From NCBI RefSeq assembly GCF_010692325.1, contig NZ_JAAHHW010000015.1, forward strand, positions 1-34,709: a DNA stretch of 34,709 nucleotides, given 5' to 3'. The position numbers and the translations under genes are program-made. The notes under the pieces were generated by a model. It searched no databases and had not been told where the DNA came from. It saw only the letters and a list, made by a program, of their open reading frames with translations. The stretch is from Moorena sp. SIO3I8. GTDB taxonomy: Bacteria; Cyanobacteriota; Cyanobacteriia; Cyanobacteriales; Coleofasciculaceae. Positions 24,082 through 32,691 of the stretch are shown in pieces. Position 1 is the first letter of the stretch, and the number at the start of each line of letters is the position of its first letter.

Positions 24082-25428
24082 ATGAAATTTTCAAAGATCT
24101 TAATTGCCAATCGTGGGGAAATTGCCTTACGGATTATCCGAACCTGTGAGGAGATGGGGATTCCCACCGTTGCAGTTCACTCCACCATTGACCAACACGC
24201 TCTTAATGTCCAACTCGCAGATGAAGCGGTTTGTATCGGGGACCCCCCCAGCAACAAAAGTTATTTAAATATACCTAATATTATTGCTGCAGCCCTCACT
24301 CGCAACGCCACTGCCATTCATCCAGGCTATGGTTTCCTATCAGAAAATGCCCGTTTTGCTGAAATCTGTGCTGATCATCAGATTTCTTTCATCGGCCCTA
24401 CCCCAGAAGCGATCCGAGCCATGGGGGATAAATCTACGGCCAAAGAAACCATGCAACGAGCTGGTGTGCCCACAGTGCCCGGAAGTGATGGATTAGTCAG
24501 CTCTGAGCTTGAAGCTCATGCGATCGCATGTCAAATTGGGTATCCTGTGATGATTAAAGCCACTGCTGGTGGTGGAGGAAGGGGTATGCGCCTGGTACAG
24601 GATGACAGCCAATTGATTAAACTCTTCCAAGCTGCTCAAGGAGAAGCCCAAGCTGCCTTTGGTAATGGCGGGGTATATATTGAAAAATTTATTCAACGCC
24701 CTCGCCATATCGAGATTCAAATTTTAGCTGATAGTCACGGCAATGTAATCCACTTGGGTGAGCGAGACTGCTCGATCCAACGCCGTCACCAAAAGCTACT
24801 GGAAGAAGCCCCTAGCCCAGTGCTTGACCCAGAATTGCGGGAAAAGATGGGTAATGCTGCGGTAATGGCCGCTAAGTCCATCAATTACGTTGGAGTTGGC
24901 ACAGTAGAGTTTCTCTTAGATGCCTCTGGTGAGTTCTACTTTATGGAAATGAACACCCGAATTCAGGTAGAACACCCAGTCACCGAGATGATCACCGGTC
25001 TAGACTTGATCGCCGAACAAATTAAAATTGCTCAAGGGGAGAAACTAAGCCTTACCCAAGACCAAATTACTCTCAAAGGTCACGCCATCGAATGTCGGAT
25101 TAATGCCGAAGACCCAGACCACGCTTTCCGTCCCCAACCAGGACGAATTAGTGCTTACCTACCACCAGGAGGACCATGGGTGCGCATGGATTCCCATGTT
25201 TACCCCGATTACGAAATCCCCCCCTATTACGACTCTCTGATTGGCAAATTAATCGTTTGGGGTCCCACCCGTGATGCTGCCATTCAGCGCATGAAACGAG
25301 CCTTAAGGGAGTGTGCCATTACCGGAGTCACCACCACCCTGACTTTCCATCAAAAAATCCTAGAGACACAAGCCTTTCTTGAGGGTCAAGTCTATACCAA
25401 TTTTGTCGAGAAGGAGATGATGAACTGA
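24082..25428 (+). CDS. accC: Acetyl-CoA carboxylase biotin carboxylase subunit
   Basis: A 448-residue biotin carboxylase, the same length as the bacterial AccC norm. N-terminal [20 protein letters not shown] opens the Rossmann-like domain. The ATP-grasp region has the glycine-rich [10 protein letters not shown] loop, [11 protein letters not shown], and the catalytic [14 protein letters not shown]. The C-terminal part contains [20 protein letters not shown]. It carries out ATP- and bicarbonate-dependent carboxylation of biotin on AccB for malonyl-CoA synthesis. accB, accA and accD are not adjacent, as is usual in cyanobacteria. Start ATG 24082; the gene stands alone and should have its own promoter in the A/T-rich DNA before it. 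Confidence 0.97.
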   Translation: MKFSKILIANRGEIALRIIRTCEEMGIPTVAVHSTIDQHALNVQLADEAVCIGDPPSNKSYLNIPNIIAAALTRNATAIHPGYGFLSENARFAEICADHQISFIGPTPEAIRAMGDKSTAKETMQRAGVPTVPGSDGLVSSELEAHAIACQIGYPVMIKATAGGGGRGMRLVQDDSQLIKLFQAAQGEAQAAFGNGGVYIEKFIQRPRHIEIQILADSHGNVIHLGERDCSIQRRHQKLLEEAPSPVLDPELREKMGNAAVMAAKSINYVGVGTVEFLLDASGEFYFMEMNTRIQVEHPVTEMITGLDLIAEQIKIAQGEKLSLTQDQITLKGHAIECRINAEDPDHAFRPQPGRISAYLPPGGPWVRMDSHVYPDYEIPPYYDSLIGKLIVWGPTRDAAIQRMKRALRECAITGVTTTLTFHQKILETQAFLEGQVYTNFVEKEMMN

Positions 25429-25460
25429 ACCGCAGCTATGCTGAAGGCAGAGAGCAGAAT

Positions 25461-25495
25461 TAAGCTGTTGTGCATTTAAATTCCACAACAGCTTA
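25461..25495. repeat. 12-bp perfect inverted repeat after accC
   Basis: TAAGCTGTTGTG (25461-25472) and CACAACAGCTTA (25484-25495) flank an 11-nt loop. A terminator role is possible by position, 32 bp after the stop, but there is no T-run. The left arm plus loop start (TAAGCTGTTGTGCATTT) recurs exactly at 34084-34100. Confidence 0.7.
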
Positions 25496-25624
25496 GTCAA
25501 CTAGTCAAGCAGCATAAAATTATTAAAATTTTTGTTAAATAAAGTTTAAATTAAATTCAAATAAATTAATTATCTTATAAAATATCCCTTGTCAAAATTT
25601 TGATTTTACTAGGGAAGTATAAAA

Positions 25625-26182
25625 ATGTTGAGTGAAGTATTGAACAAAAAACACACCAAGAATTTTTGGGTATACGATGCAGATAAGAATGGATATGTGG
25701 AAAAAGCCGACTTAGAGCAATGCGCTCGTAATCTGGCTTTGCTACGAGGTTGGAAAGCTGGAATGCCAGAATTTGAAGATATTAGTGCCAAATATGCGGC
25801 AATTTGGCAGAAATTATTCCAGCCTGCCGATATCAATGGTGACGGAAAAGTAGAATTGGAAGAGTATCTGAAGGTGGCCGACAAATCGATTGCTAATTTT
25901 CCTAATTCAGCAGAACTTCAAGAAGCTCATAGTGCTAAAGCAAACATTATCTTCAGTATCTTGGATAGCAATGGTAATGGTACAATTAGTCTGGCGGAAT
26001 ACAAACAATTTTGTAAAGCAGTACAGCTCGACGAAGATATTGCTGAAGTAGCTTTTGCCAAGTTAGATCAAAATGGAGATGGAGTGATATCTAGTGATGA
26101 ATACTTAGAAAGAAGTAAGGAATTTCATACAAGTGATGACCCTAATGCACCTGGTAACTGGCTTTACGGCTCCTATGAATAA
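25625..26182 (+). CDS. Four-EF-hand calcium-binding protein (calerythrin/SCP-like)
   Basis: A 185-residue soluble protein with four EF-hand loops: DADKNGYVEKAD (18-29, with Asp in place of the usual last Glu), DINGDGKVELEE (69-80), DSNGNGTISLAE (114-125) and DQNGDGVISSDE (148-159). The C-terminus, DPNAPGNWLYGSYE, resembles bacterial calerythrin and invertebrate sarcoplasmic calcium-binding proteins, which act as calcium buffers or sensors. No signal peptide or membrane segment is present, so it should be cytoplasmic. An upstream A/T-rich stretch (25510-25600) probably carries the promoter. Function in the cell is unknown. The gene ends eight bases before a CCTTCAA heptamer array. Confidence 0.88.
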   Translation: MLSEVLNKKHTKNFWVYDADKNGYVEKADLEQCARNLALLRGWKAGMPEFEDISAKYAAIWQKLFQPADINGDGKVELEEYLKVADKSIANFPNSAELQEAHSAKANIIFSILDSNGNGTISLAEYKQFCKAVQLDEDIAEVAFAKLDQNGDGVISSDEYLERSKEFHTSDDPNAPGNWLYGSYE

Positions 26183-26189
26183 TTGGAAT

Positions 26190-26233
26190 GTAACCTTCAA
26201 CCTTCAACCTTCAACCAAACAACCTTCAACCTT
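26190..26233. repeat. Heptamer array (CCTTCAA) filling a convergent gap
   Basis: About six 7-bp units occupy nearly the whole 51-bp gap between the EF-hand and yggT stops; the yggT TAG (minus strand, 26234-26236) runs straight into the repeat. Confidence 0.8.
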
Positions 26234-26518
26234 CTAAATCATCATCCTCAGGATTCCCTGCTGACCTAAAAGAATTTCCCGCAGCAGGCTGAAAATCCCT
26301 ACCCAAATAATTGGGCTAATATCAACCCCACCAATGGGAGGCACAATTTTGCGCATTGGCACTAAAAACGGTTCCGTTGGCCAGGCTACTAGATTAAATG
26401 GCAAGCGATTTAGGTCTACCTGAGGATACCAGGTCAGAACAATGCGAAAGATAAACAAGAAGATCATTAGTCCTAGTAACGGACCAAGAGTCCAGATAGC
26501 AATCGTAGCAGCAGTCAT
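26234..26518 (-). CDS. YggT/Ycf19-family membrane protein
   Basis: A 94-residue membrane protein with two hydrophobic spans (about 7-27 and 65-85) around the conserved loop RIVLTWYPQVDLNRLPFN, PTEPFLVPMRKIVPPIGG and DISPIIWV. These are YggT signatures; the plastid counterpart is Ycf19. Roles in other organisms include chloroplast nucleoid or thylakoid organisation and osmotic tolerance, none shown for this gene. Length is normal. Start ATG 26516-26518. Convergent with the EF-hand gene, the stop lies at the edge of a heptamer array. Confidence 0.9.
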   Translation of the reverse strand: MTAATIAIWTLGPLLGLMIFLFIFRIVLTWYPQVDLNRLPFNLVAWPTEPFLVPMRKIVPPIGGVDISPIIWVGIFSLLREILLGQQGILRMMI

Positions 26519-27064
26519 GGCTTATTTATTCTAATGATCACAAATGTATTGCCGGTGCCACCGTCAGCGGTCAGCGGTCAGTGGTCAGTGGTCAGCGGTC
26601 AGCTTATTTTATTTAAAAGCACCTCAAGTACAGTGGCACAGGCTTCTAGCCTGTGAGCCCTAGCGGATTAGCTGATAACTGATACGCGACACGCTGATAA
26701 CTGATAGCTGAATGCTTACCTGCCGCCTTAGGTGGCTAGGTGGCTTACCAGTGTCCTTGTGATTGTAGTTAATTTAATTTAAAGTTTCTCAATAATAGTA
26801 TCATGTTCTTGTAAGCATTCAGCTATCAGCCGTGAGCCTTTGGCTCACGCTACTTGAGGTGCCGTCAGCTAATCAACGGGTAGTAAACCAGCTGGGGGGT
26901 GCTGGTACGGCTGGTTTAAAATCCCTGCTGGTTTTACTCATCCGACCCCGTGCAGTTATGGCTCCTGCTAGCACCTCAAGTAGCGTGGGCGTAGCGCATA
27001 AGCTGATAGCTGAATGCTGAATGCTTAATCAAAAACAAGGTTTACAAATTAACTAGGAGTTTTT
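26519..27064. other. Repeat-rich region upstream of psbX
   Basis: Contents in order: a GGTCAGC heptamer array (26567-26602), a half GCACCTCAAGTA motif (26629) with a CACAGGC/GCCTGTG hairpin, a dispersed ctgatacgcgacacgctgata-like repeat (26679-26699), A/T-rich DNA, then the nested inverted-repeat element 26813-27026. The psbX promoter must lie within or just after that element. A short plus-strand frame (26832-27020) is contained in the element and has no support. Confidence 0.65.
26813..27026. repeat. MITE-like nested inverted-repeat element upstream of psbX
   Basis: The outer arm AAGCATTCAGCTATCAGC (26813-26830) is mirrored by GCTGATAGCTGAATGCT plus GAATGCTT at 27002-27026 (a small duplication breaks it). 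The inner arms CACGCTACTTGAGGTGC (26836-26852) and GCACCTCAAGTAGCGTG (26971-26987) are perfect 17-bp inverted repeats. The element shares its inner motif with the one at 6400-6629 and ends 38 bp before the psbX start. Confidence 0.7.
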
Positions 27065-27184
27065 ATGACACCTTCATTAGCCAACTTTTTGTGGAGTTTA
27101 CTTTGGGGTACTGCCATTGTGGTTATTCCTGCCACTGTGGCACTAATCGTCTTTAGCCAGAGCGATAAGATCAAAAGATCATAA
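27065..27184 (+). CDS. psbX: Photosystem II reaction center protein X
   Basis: A 39-residue single-span thylakoid protein. It starts MTPSLANFLWSLLWGTAIVV, runs through the hydrophobic IPATVALIVFS, and ends QSDKIKRS, the expected PsbX sequence and length. AGGAG (27055-27059) lies five bases upstream of the ATG. PsbX is a low-molecular-weight subunit near cytochrome b559 and influences the QB quinone pocket. A good terminator follows at 27240-27273, and ycf66 lies downstream in the same orientation, the neighbour order I know for cyanobacteria. Too short for a typical length cutoff, so easily missed. Confidence 0.95.
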   Translation: MTPSLANFLWSLLWGTAIVVIPATVALIVFSQSDKIKRS

Positions 27185-27239
27185 CAAAATCTCTACTATC
27201 TATGCCTTAAACGAACTAAGGCGGAGCTTTGATAGCAGG

Positions 27240-27273
27240 AAATTGAGTGGGTTCACAACCCGCTCAATTTTTG
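27240..27273 (+). terminator. Rho-independent terminator after psbX
   Basis: AAATTGAGTGGGTT (27240-27253) pairs with AACCCGCTCAATTT (27257-27270), one G-T pair inside, 3-nt loop CAC, and a short T-run. Placed 56 bp after the psbX stop. Confidence 0.85.
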
Positions 27274-27379
27274 TATTCAGAATCTCTCCTGATCCAGGAG
27301 TAAAATGGTTGTTCTCCAGTTACAGTAGAGTGTAAGACCAAGAACTCGCTACCATAAGACTGGCCATAGGAGAGTAGCA

Positions 27380-28363
27380 ATGGTAAATTTTGGGTTTAAT
27401 TCAGCTAGCCTTTTGGGCATATTATTAATGCTTGCCGGAGCAGGACTCTATTTCCTGCGCTCGGTTCGTCCAGAACTAGCCAGAGACCATGATATCTTTT
27501 TCACTGTGGTCGGGGTAGTTTGTGGCTTTATTCTGGTGACTCAGGGATGGCGACTCGATCCGATTTTGCAGTTGAGTCAGCTGTTGTTGAGCGGTACAGC
27601 AATATTTTTTGCTGTGGAAAGTCTGCGGTTACGGGGCGTTGCCACTAAAAAAGCCCGGGAAGATGCTGGGTTTGAAGACCGTCAGCGACCAGTTAGCCGT
27701 AACTATTACCGGGAAGAACCACAAGAGGCTAATGTTTATGATGAATACGATGAACTAGAGCCGGTAGAGCAGCGATACTCCAACCCTCGCTTGCGGCCCA
27801 CAGCAGATTCCAGGGAAAGGCGCACAGACCGTTATGAAGTAGAAACCCGTCGTTCAAGGAGTCGAGGGAGTTTAGAGGAATCGAGGCTAGAAGAGCGATC
27901 GCGTAAACGCCGCCCTCGTTCTAATGGTCAGTTTTCAGAACGACCTAGAGAGACCTGGCAGGCTCAGTTAGATAGTGATTGGGAAGACAGACCATCTCGT
28001 AGTAGACGTTCTCGTCCTTCGGAACAATCTGTGGAACGACCTGTAGAACGATCTGTAGACACTTGGGAGGCTAAGTTAGATCGGGATCTAGACAGAGATC
28101 TAGACAGAGATCTAGACAGGGATAGGGAAGACAGACCCGTTCGCCGTAACCGTTCTCGTCGTGAATCTACAGAAAACTATGACTCAGGAAACTATGACTC
28201 AGAAAACTATGACTCACAGATAGCCTCAAGGGAAAGAAAGCGTCGTACCACCCCAAGGGAAGAAACATCCTCTAACTACTCAGACCAAAGTGATTATGTG
28301 GATTACAAACCCATCGACCTGTCTGAAGAAGATGATGAGCCGTTAGGACCTTTTGAGTACTAA
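27380..28363 (+). CDS. ycf66: Ycf66-family membrane protein
   Basis: A 327-residue protein with three hydrophobic spans in the first 85 residues (about 8-25, 40-56 and 66-82, including LLGILLMLAGAGLYFLRS), then a long, highly charged tail of Arg, Glu, Asp, Tyr and Ser. The tail has a short RDLD repeat and NYDS repeats and ends EDDEPLGPFEY. The N-terminal domain matches the Ycf66 family, known from cyanobacteria and some plastids, with unknown function. The tail probably varies between species and is disordered. Its position next to psbX agrees with the conserved neighbourhood. Start ATG 27380. Confidence 0.85.
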   Translation: MVNFGFNSASLLGILLMLAGAGLYFLRSVRPELARDHDIFFTVVGVVCGFILVTQGWRLDPILQLSQLLLSGTAIFFAVESLRLRGVATKKAREDAGFEDRQRPVSRNYYREEPQEANVYDEYDELEPVEQRYSNPRLRPTADSRERRTDRYEVETRRSRSRGSLEESRLEERSRKRRPRSNGQFSERPRETWQAQLDSDWEDRPSRSRRSRPSEQSVERPVERSVDTWEAKLDRDLDRDLDRDLDRDREDRPVRRNRSRRESTENYDSGNYDSENYDSQIASRERKRRTTPREETSSNYSDQSDYVDYKPIDLSEEDDEPLGPFEY

Positions 28364-28758
28364 TAAAACTAGCTATCAGCTATCAGTGATCAGCTATTAG
28401 CCATTAGCTATCAGTGATCAGCAATCAGCAATCAGCAATCAGCAATCAGCAATCAGCTTATGCGCTACGCGCACGCTACGCGAACAGCAATCAGGTATTA
28501 GTTATCAGTTATCTGCTAAAGGCTGAGAGCTGAGGGCTAAAGGCTGAGGGCTGAGGGCTGACCACTGACCGCTGACTGCTGACCCCTTAGCCCCCTATGG
28601 TATCAAAACAGCGAGGTATTCGGAACAGAAGTTGCTAGACCCTAGGTCTTGTGTTGGATCTAGCTGATGGGATTGACCTTTGGTCACGCTACGCGATCGC
28701 ATTCAACAAAAACTATCCTCTTGATCCATTACACTCCCGATTCCCGATTCCCGATTCC
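28364..28758. other. Repeat-rich region between ycf66 and the NACHT gene
   Basis: Contents: GCTATCA/GATCAGC-type 7-bp units (28370-28456, including five ATCAGCA copies at 28421-28456), a GCGCTACGCGCAC repeat (28460-28482), CTGAGGG-type 7-bp units (28520-28575), a GGTCACGCTACGCGA repeat (28682-28696), and a CCCGATT array reaching into the NACHT stop. No ORF or RNA gene was supported. Confidence 0.65.
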
Positions 28759-28770
28759 CTACTCCCTACC
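28735..28770. repeat. Heptamer array (CCCGATT/CCCTACT) overlapping the NACHT gene end
   Basis: Five 7-bp units. The last codons of the NACHT gene (GRE-stop, minus strand) are read from GGTAGGGAGTAG, so the stop TAG at 28759-28761 is repeat-derived. Confidence 0.85.
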
Positions 28771-31700
28771 TACCACCAAATCCCACAACGCATCAATACC
28801 TCTACCCACATACTCTGAATCCTGGTGTTGTTCAATCCATTCAATCACAGTAGGGAGAACATGATTAGATGTTTTGCCCAATTTGCCCAAGGCATAGGCT
28901 GCGTTCCTACGCACAAAAGACTCATCATCCATAAGCTGTGCTATTAGGGTGCTGACTACGGTTTCTGAGCTGTTGCCCAAGCTGCCCAAGGCTTTGGCTG
29001 CCATCATACGCACATCAGAATTCTCATCCTGAAGTCCTGCTATGAGGGCGTTGATTACAGTTTCTGAGCTGTTGCCCAATTTGTCCAAGGAACTGGCTGC
29101 ACTCCCACGCACGAAATAATGATCATCCATGAGCCGTGCTAGGAGGGCGTTGACTACAGTTTCTGAGTTGTTGCCCAAATTGCCCAACACTTGGGCTGCA
29201 CTCCCACGCACAACAGAATCATCATCCTGAAGCAGTGCTAGGAGGGGGTTGACTACAGTTTCTGAGTTGTTGCCCAAATTGACCAAGGCTTCGGCTACCA
29301 TCCAACGCACATCAGAATTCTCATCCTTGAGCCCTGCTATTAGGGTGTTGATTACAGTTTCTGAGCTGTTACCCAATTGGCCCAAGGCATTAGCTGCACT
29401 CCCACGCACAGAATCATCATCCTGAAGCAGTGCTAGGAGGGCGTTGATTAAAGTTTCTGAGCTGTTACCCAATTTGACCAAGGCATCGGCTGCCTCTCCA
29501 CGTACATCAGAATTATCATCCATGAGTCGTGCTAGGAGGGCGTTGATTACAGTTTCTGAGTTGTTTTCCAAATAGCCCAAGGCATAGGCTGCACTCCCAC
29601 GCGCAGCAGAATTATCATCCATGAGCCTTGCTAGGAGGGCGTTGATTAAAGTTTCTGAGCTGTTGCCCAATTTGCCCAAGGCTTCCGCTGCCGTCCAACG
29701 CACAACAGACTTATCATCCATGAGCCTTGCTAGGAGCGCATTAACTACAATTTCTGAGCTGTTGCCCAATTTGCCCAAGGCTTCCACTGCCTTCTCACGC
29801 ACAACAGAATCATCATCCTTTAGGGGTGTCAACAATATTGTAATTACCTGATCTTTTTCCCCTAACTCGTGTCGATACTTCAGCAATCGTGTCTCATGAA
29901 TTAAATTTGTTCGCTCCTTCAACATCTCTAGAGCTTGTGTCTCAAAATCCGTTTCATACAAACTACAAATTATCTGATCAACCTGTTCGTAAACCCTCTC
30001 GCCAACCCGCTCCTCACTACTCACCTCCAACTCAACCAACCCCTCTAAAATTTCTTGCACCAACTCACTATCAGTACTCCGTAAATTTTTCGGGTCTTCT
30101 GCCAAACAATTACCAGCAAACAACAAATCCCGATGTAACCACTGCTCATAGTTACTCTTATTATTCAAAACTGCCCGAATTGCCTTCGCCGCATTTTTCG
30201 GTTTTTGTTGCGCTATCAGCAATAATAACACTTCGCGCCAGTGGGAGTCATGTAAATGCTCCCGAATCTGATTCAATACAATCTCGAAATCATACTCATT
30301 CTCGGCTTTATAGTTAATTTCCTGAGCACACAAATATTCCTGAAATGTCTTATGGACAAAACCATAACAATCTTGCCCTTGTTCATTCAATAAACCAGTG
30401 CGCTTCTGGATCAACTCTACAAACCGTTTTGCCTCTTGCTTAGCTTTATACAAATCCACCTGCTTCAAGGTTTTAATCTGCTCAGCCAATTGCTTAATCA
30501 ACTCATCTTTGTCAATTAACGTGCCACTGTCGTTATCTTCAGCATCTCCCTGAGTATGAATCCAATACGCCAACCATTCCATCAATCGGCGCAAATCATC
30601 CAAACTCAAATAGCTCAACCACTTATCACTACTTAATTCTTTATTAGCATCCCAAGAGGTTAACAAGGTTTCCACTGCTTTGTCATAAAGCTTATACCGT
30701 TCCTTGGGCAATACCGCTTGATACCGATGAATTAATGCAATAATTGTCAACAATAACGGATTCCGTGCCAATAGCTTAATCCGGTCATTATCATCCAGAG
30801 CCTTTCGTAAACTCTCCTTGCGCCTTTGAGCTTCTGCTTGGTCTTGAAAGCGACTGTTATACCAGTTATCAATAAACGCGGAAATCTTGCTATCATCAAA
30901 GGGTTCAATTTGATAGTGGGGAAATTCCTCAGTGCGGAAAAAATCCCGGCGATAACCAGCCGGTCTAGAGGTAATAATAGCGCGATTTCTGTCAAACTGT
31001 CCCAAAAAATTCTCGATGCGCCTGACTACATTATTGCGTTTAGCCTCTTCTGCTACTTCATCCAAACCATCCAGCAATATCAACGCCCTACCATCAGACA
31101 ACCAATGCTCAAAAAATCCCACTGGTAACCGTTGCACTGACATGGTGTTTTCCGCAAACCCACGAGCATAGTCGATCAGGTTTTTATCGAGATTTATCCC
31201 AAAATCTCGCATCCTAATTAAAATCGGTAACCAGTCCGTATCACGATCTAATCCTAAAAGCTCAGGCTTGCTCTCAGCCAAGATTACTGCAAAATAACTC
31301 ATCAAGGTGGTTTTTCCTGAACCAGGCGCACCCAATATCACCACTCGTCTCGACTGACTTTGGCTCAATAGCTGCTGAGCTAAGAATTTCCTACCAGTCG
31401 TCTTTCTTGACAGCGCCCTTTCCAGTTTTTCCTGACTTTCTCCTGCTAACAACTCCCGCTCCCAAGGGCGAGCAGTTGATACCTCTTCCACCACATCGGG
31501 CATTACAAAAATTTGAGCTAACTTCTCCGATTTCTCTACTTCTTGCCCAGGCACAGCAATGCCAGCAAATTTAACATCATCAAACCAGTTAGCTAACTGC
31601 TCACAATAATCCTGTTTAGCTACCTGAAATTTTATATAAGTAACTGTATGCTGAAAATAAGCATTAACAAATGTCTCTATCCAATGCTTGAGGCTATCTT

Positions 31701-32073
31701 GATTTAGTTTAATGTTATTCGTTTCTGCGTCTTGTAGAAATACCCTGATTAAAATCTCCCGATCAGGCTGCCCTTGATTAATTAATGGTTTCTGTAATTC
31801 TGCTAAAACTGCTGCATTAGTAAAATAGCCCCCCAAAAAATTTTTAACTCCATTCAATCCATCCGGGGGAGCGTGAAAAAATAATAGCTGGCTCGGTTCC
31901 AGTTGTTTTTCCCATTCCTTAACTGCGTCTTCTCCCGCTTTGATTGCCTTCTCTACATCACTTTTAGTCAGAGCTTTAACTATACGCTTCCCTGCTTCTC
32001 CCGCAACAGTACCTAACAAAGGTGACGCTATTTTCGATAGTTCCAAACCAGCTAAAAAGGAGAATGGTTCCAT
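28759..32073 (-). CDS. NACHT NTPase with C-terminal HEAT repeats (NLR-like)
   Basis: An 1104-residue protein. Residues 1-190 form a helical N-terminal region (SKIASPLLGTVAGEAGKRIV) with no catalytic motif I recognise. NACHT motifs follow: Walker A VVILGAPGSGKTT (244-256) and Walker B ALILLDGLDEVAEEA (Asp335), then IITSRPAGYRRDFF and a helical NACHT-associated section ending GFVHKTFQEYLCAQEI. Residues about 735-1085 are ten 33-residue HEAT repeats of the form TVINALLARLMDDNSxVRGS and AAxALGxLGNSSE. Their near-identity and one 32-residue unit suggest recent turnover. NACHT proteins of bacteria include phage-sensing immune receptors. The last residues come from a heptamer array. Start ATG 32071-32073. 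Confidence 0.9.
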   Translation of the reverse strand: MEPFSFLAGLELSKIASPLLGTVAGEAGKRIVKALTKSDVEKAIKAGEDAVKEWEKQLEPSQLLFFHAPPDGLNGVKNFLGGYFTNAAVLAELQKPLINQGQPDREILIRVFLQDAETNNIKLNQDSLKHWIETFVNAYFQHTVTYIKFQVAKQDYCEQLANWFDDVKFAGIAVPGQEVEKSEKLAQIFVMPDVVEEVSTARPWERELLAGESQEKLERALSRKTTGRKFLAQQLLSQSQSRRVVILGAPGSGKTTLMSYFAVILAESKPELLGLDRDTDWLPILIRMRDFGINLDKNLIDYARGFAENTMSVQRLPVGFFEHWLSDGRALILLDGLDEVAEEAKRNNVVRRIENFLGQFDRNRAIITSRPAGYRRDFFRTEEFPHYQIEPFDDSKISAFIDNWYNSRFQDQAEAQRRKESLRKALDDNDRIKLLARNPLLLTIIALIHRYQAVLPKERYKLYDKAVETLLTSWDANKELSSDKWLSYLSLDDLRRLMEWLAYWIHTQGDAEDNDSGTLIDKDELIKQLAEQIKTLKQVDLYKAKQEAKRFVELIQKRTGLLNEQGQDCYGFVHKTFQEYLCAQEINYKAENEYDFEIVLNQIREHLHDSHWREVLLLLIAQQKPKNAAKAIRAVLNNKSNYEQWLHRDLLFAGNCLAEDPKNLRSTDSELVQEILEGLVELEVSSEERVGERVYEQVDQIICSLYETDFETQALEMLKERTNLIHETRLLKYRHELGEKDQVITILLTPLKDDDSVVREKAVEALGKLGNSSEIVVNALLARLMDDKSVVRWTAAEALGKLGNSSETLINALLARLMDDNSAARGSAAYALGYLENNSETVINALLARLMDDNSDVRGEAADALVKLGNSSETLINALLALLQDDDSVRGSAANALGQLGNSSETVINTLIAGLKDENSDVRWMVAEALVNLGNNSETVVNPLLALLQDDDSVVRGSAAQVLGNLGNNSETVVNALLARLMDDHYFVRGSAASSLDKLGNSSETVINALIAGLQDENSDVRMMAAKALGSLGNSSETVVSTLIAQLMDDESFVRRNAAYALGKLGKTSNHVLPTVIEWIEQHQDSEYVGRGIDALWDLVVGRE
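28824..29862 (-). repeat. 99-bp HEAT-coding tandem repeat, ten units
   Basis: Ten units encode HEAT repeats with the common DNA text gcccaa.ttgcccaaggc.t.ggctgc. Most units are 99 bp and one is 96 bp (at the DDDSVRGSAAN unit). High DNA identity between units points to recent duplication or gene conversion. Confidence 0.85.
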
Positions 32074-32117
32074 AATTTATAGGTAATTATGTTCGATTAG
32101 CTTAATTATAGCAATTT

Positions 32118-32199
32118 AGGGAGTAGGGAGCAGGGAGCAGGGAGTAGGGAGTAGGGAGTAGGGAATCGGGAATCGGGAATCGGGAATCGGGAATCGGGA
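32118..32199. repeat. Heptamer array (GGGAGTA/GGGAGCA then GGGAATC)
   Basis: About eleven 7-bp units, changing type from GGGAGTA to GGGAATC midway. The tail AAAAAATCCTGT follows directly. Confidence 0.9.
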
Positions 32200-32283
32200 A
32201 AAAATCCTGTGCAGCTCACTACTATTATGATAAACGATAGAATTTCTAATTTAGAATCCCTGAAAAAATGCGATGCTCTGATT

Positions 32284-32359
32284 AGGGAGCAGGGAGCAGG
32301 GAGCAGGGAGCAGGGAGCAGGGAGCAGGGAGCAGGGAGCAGGGAGCAGGGAATCGGGAA
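32284..32359. repeat. Heptamer array (GGGAGCA)
   Basis: About ten copies of GGGAGCA ending in one GGGAATC, then the AAAAAATCCTA tail. Second copy of the array-plus-tail pattern at 32118-32280. Confidence 0.9.
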
Positions 32360-32628
32360 AAAATCCTAGGTAGCTCACTACTATTATGATAAACGTTCTA
32401 ATTCCTAATTCATAATCCCTAAAAAAATGCATTGAGTTAAAGTCCCCCAGAATTGGGGTATTTAGGGGGCTTGCAATTCTCGCTAGTGAGGTCAATTCAT
32501 CTGAAAACGACTGTAAATACTATCCGATCATGCTCGAAATTAAATGCTATCCCAGGATTAACCTTTTAAATATAAATGCGATCGCTAATCCAAAATTAAG
32601 CAAAAAACAAACAAAAAATAATAAAGTA

Positions 32629-32657
32629 TTGACAAAAAGTTTAATTTAGTTTAACAT
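32629..32657 (+). promoter_or_regulatory. Sigma-70-type promoter for the small gene at 32692
   Basis: TTGACA (32629-32634), 17-bp spacer, TAACAT (32652-32657). Transcription would begin near 32664, which excludes the ATG at 32662 and supports ATG 32692. Confidence 0.6.
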
Positions 32658-32691
32658 ATAAATGTCACCAAAAACAACAGCAAAACAACTT

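Larger units (their letters stand above)
32074..32691. other. Repeat-rich region upstream of the NACHT gene
   Basis: Two heptamer arrays (32118-32199 and 32284-32359) are each followed by the same tail (32190-32280 and 32351-32436, about 85 bp). Further on lie a cccccag-ggggg imperfect palindrome (32443-32470) and a promoter for the small gene at 32692. A minus-strand frame through the arrays (32106-32495) codes only repeats. Confidence 0.7.

Noticed and set aside
26832-27020. 62-residue frame upstream of psbX
   Set aside because: Contained entirely in the inverted-repeat element, with no ribosome binding site or homology recalled.
32106-32495. Minus-strand frame rich in LLPAPCS and FPIPDSR repeats
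   Set aside because: It only translates the heptamer arrays; no promoter, ribosome site or family features.
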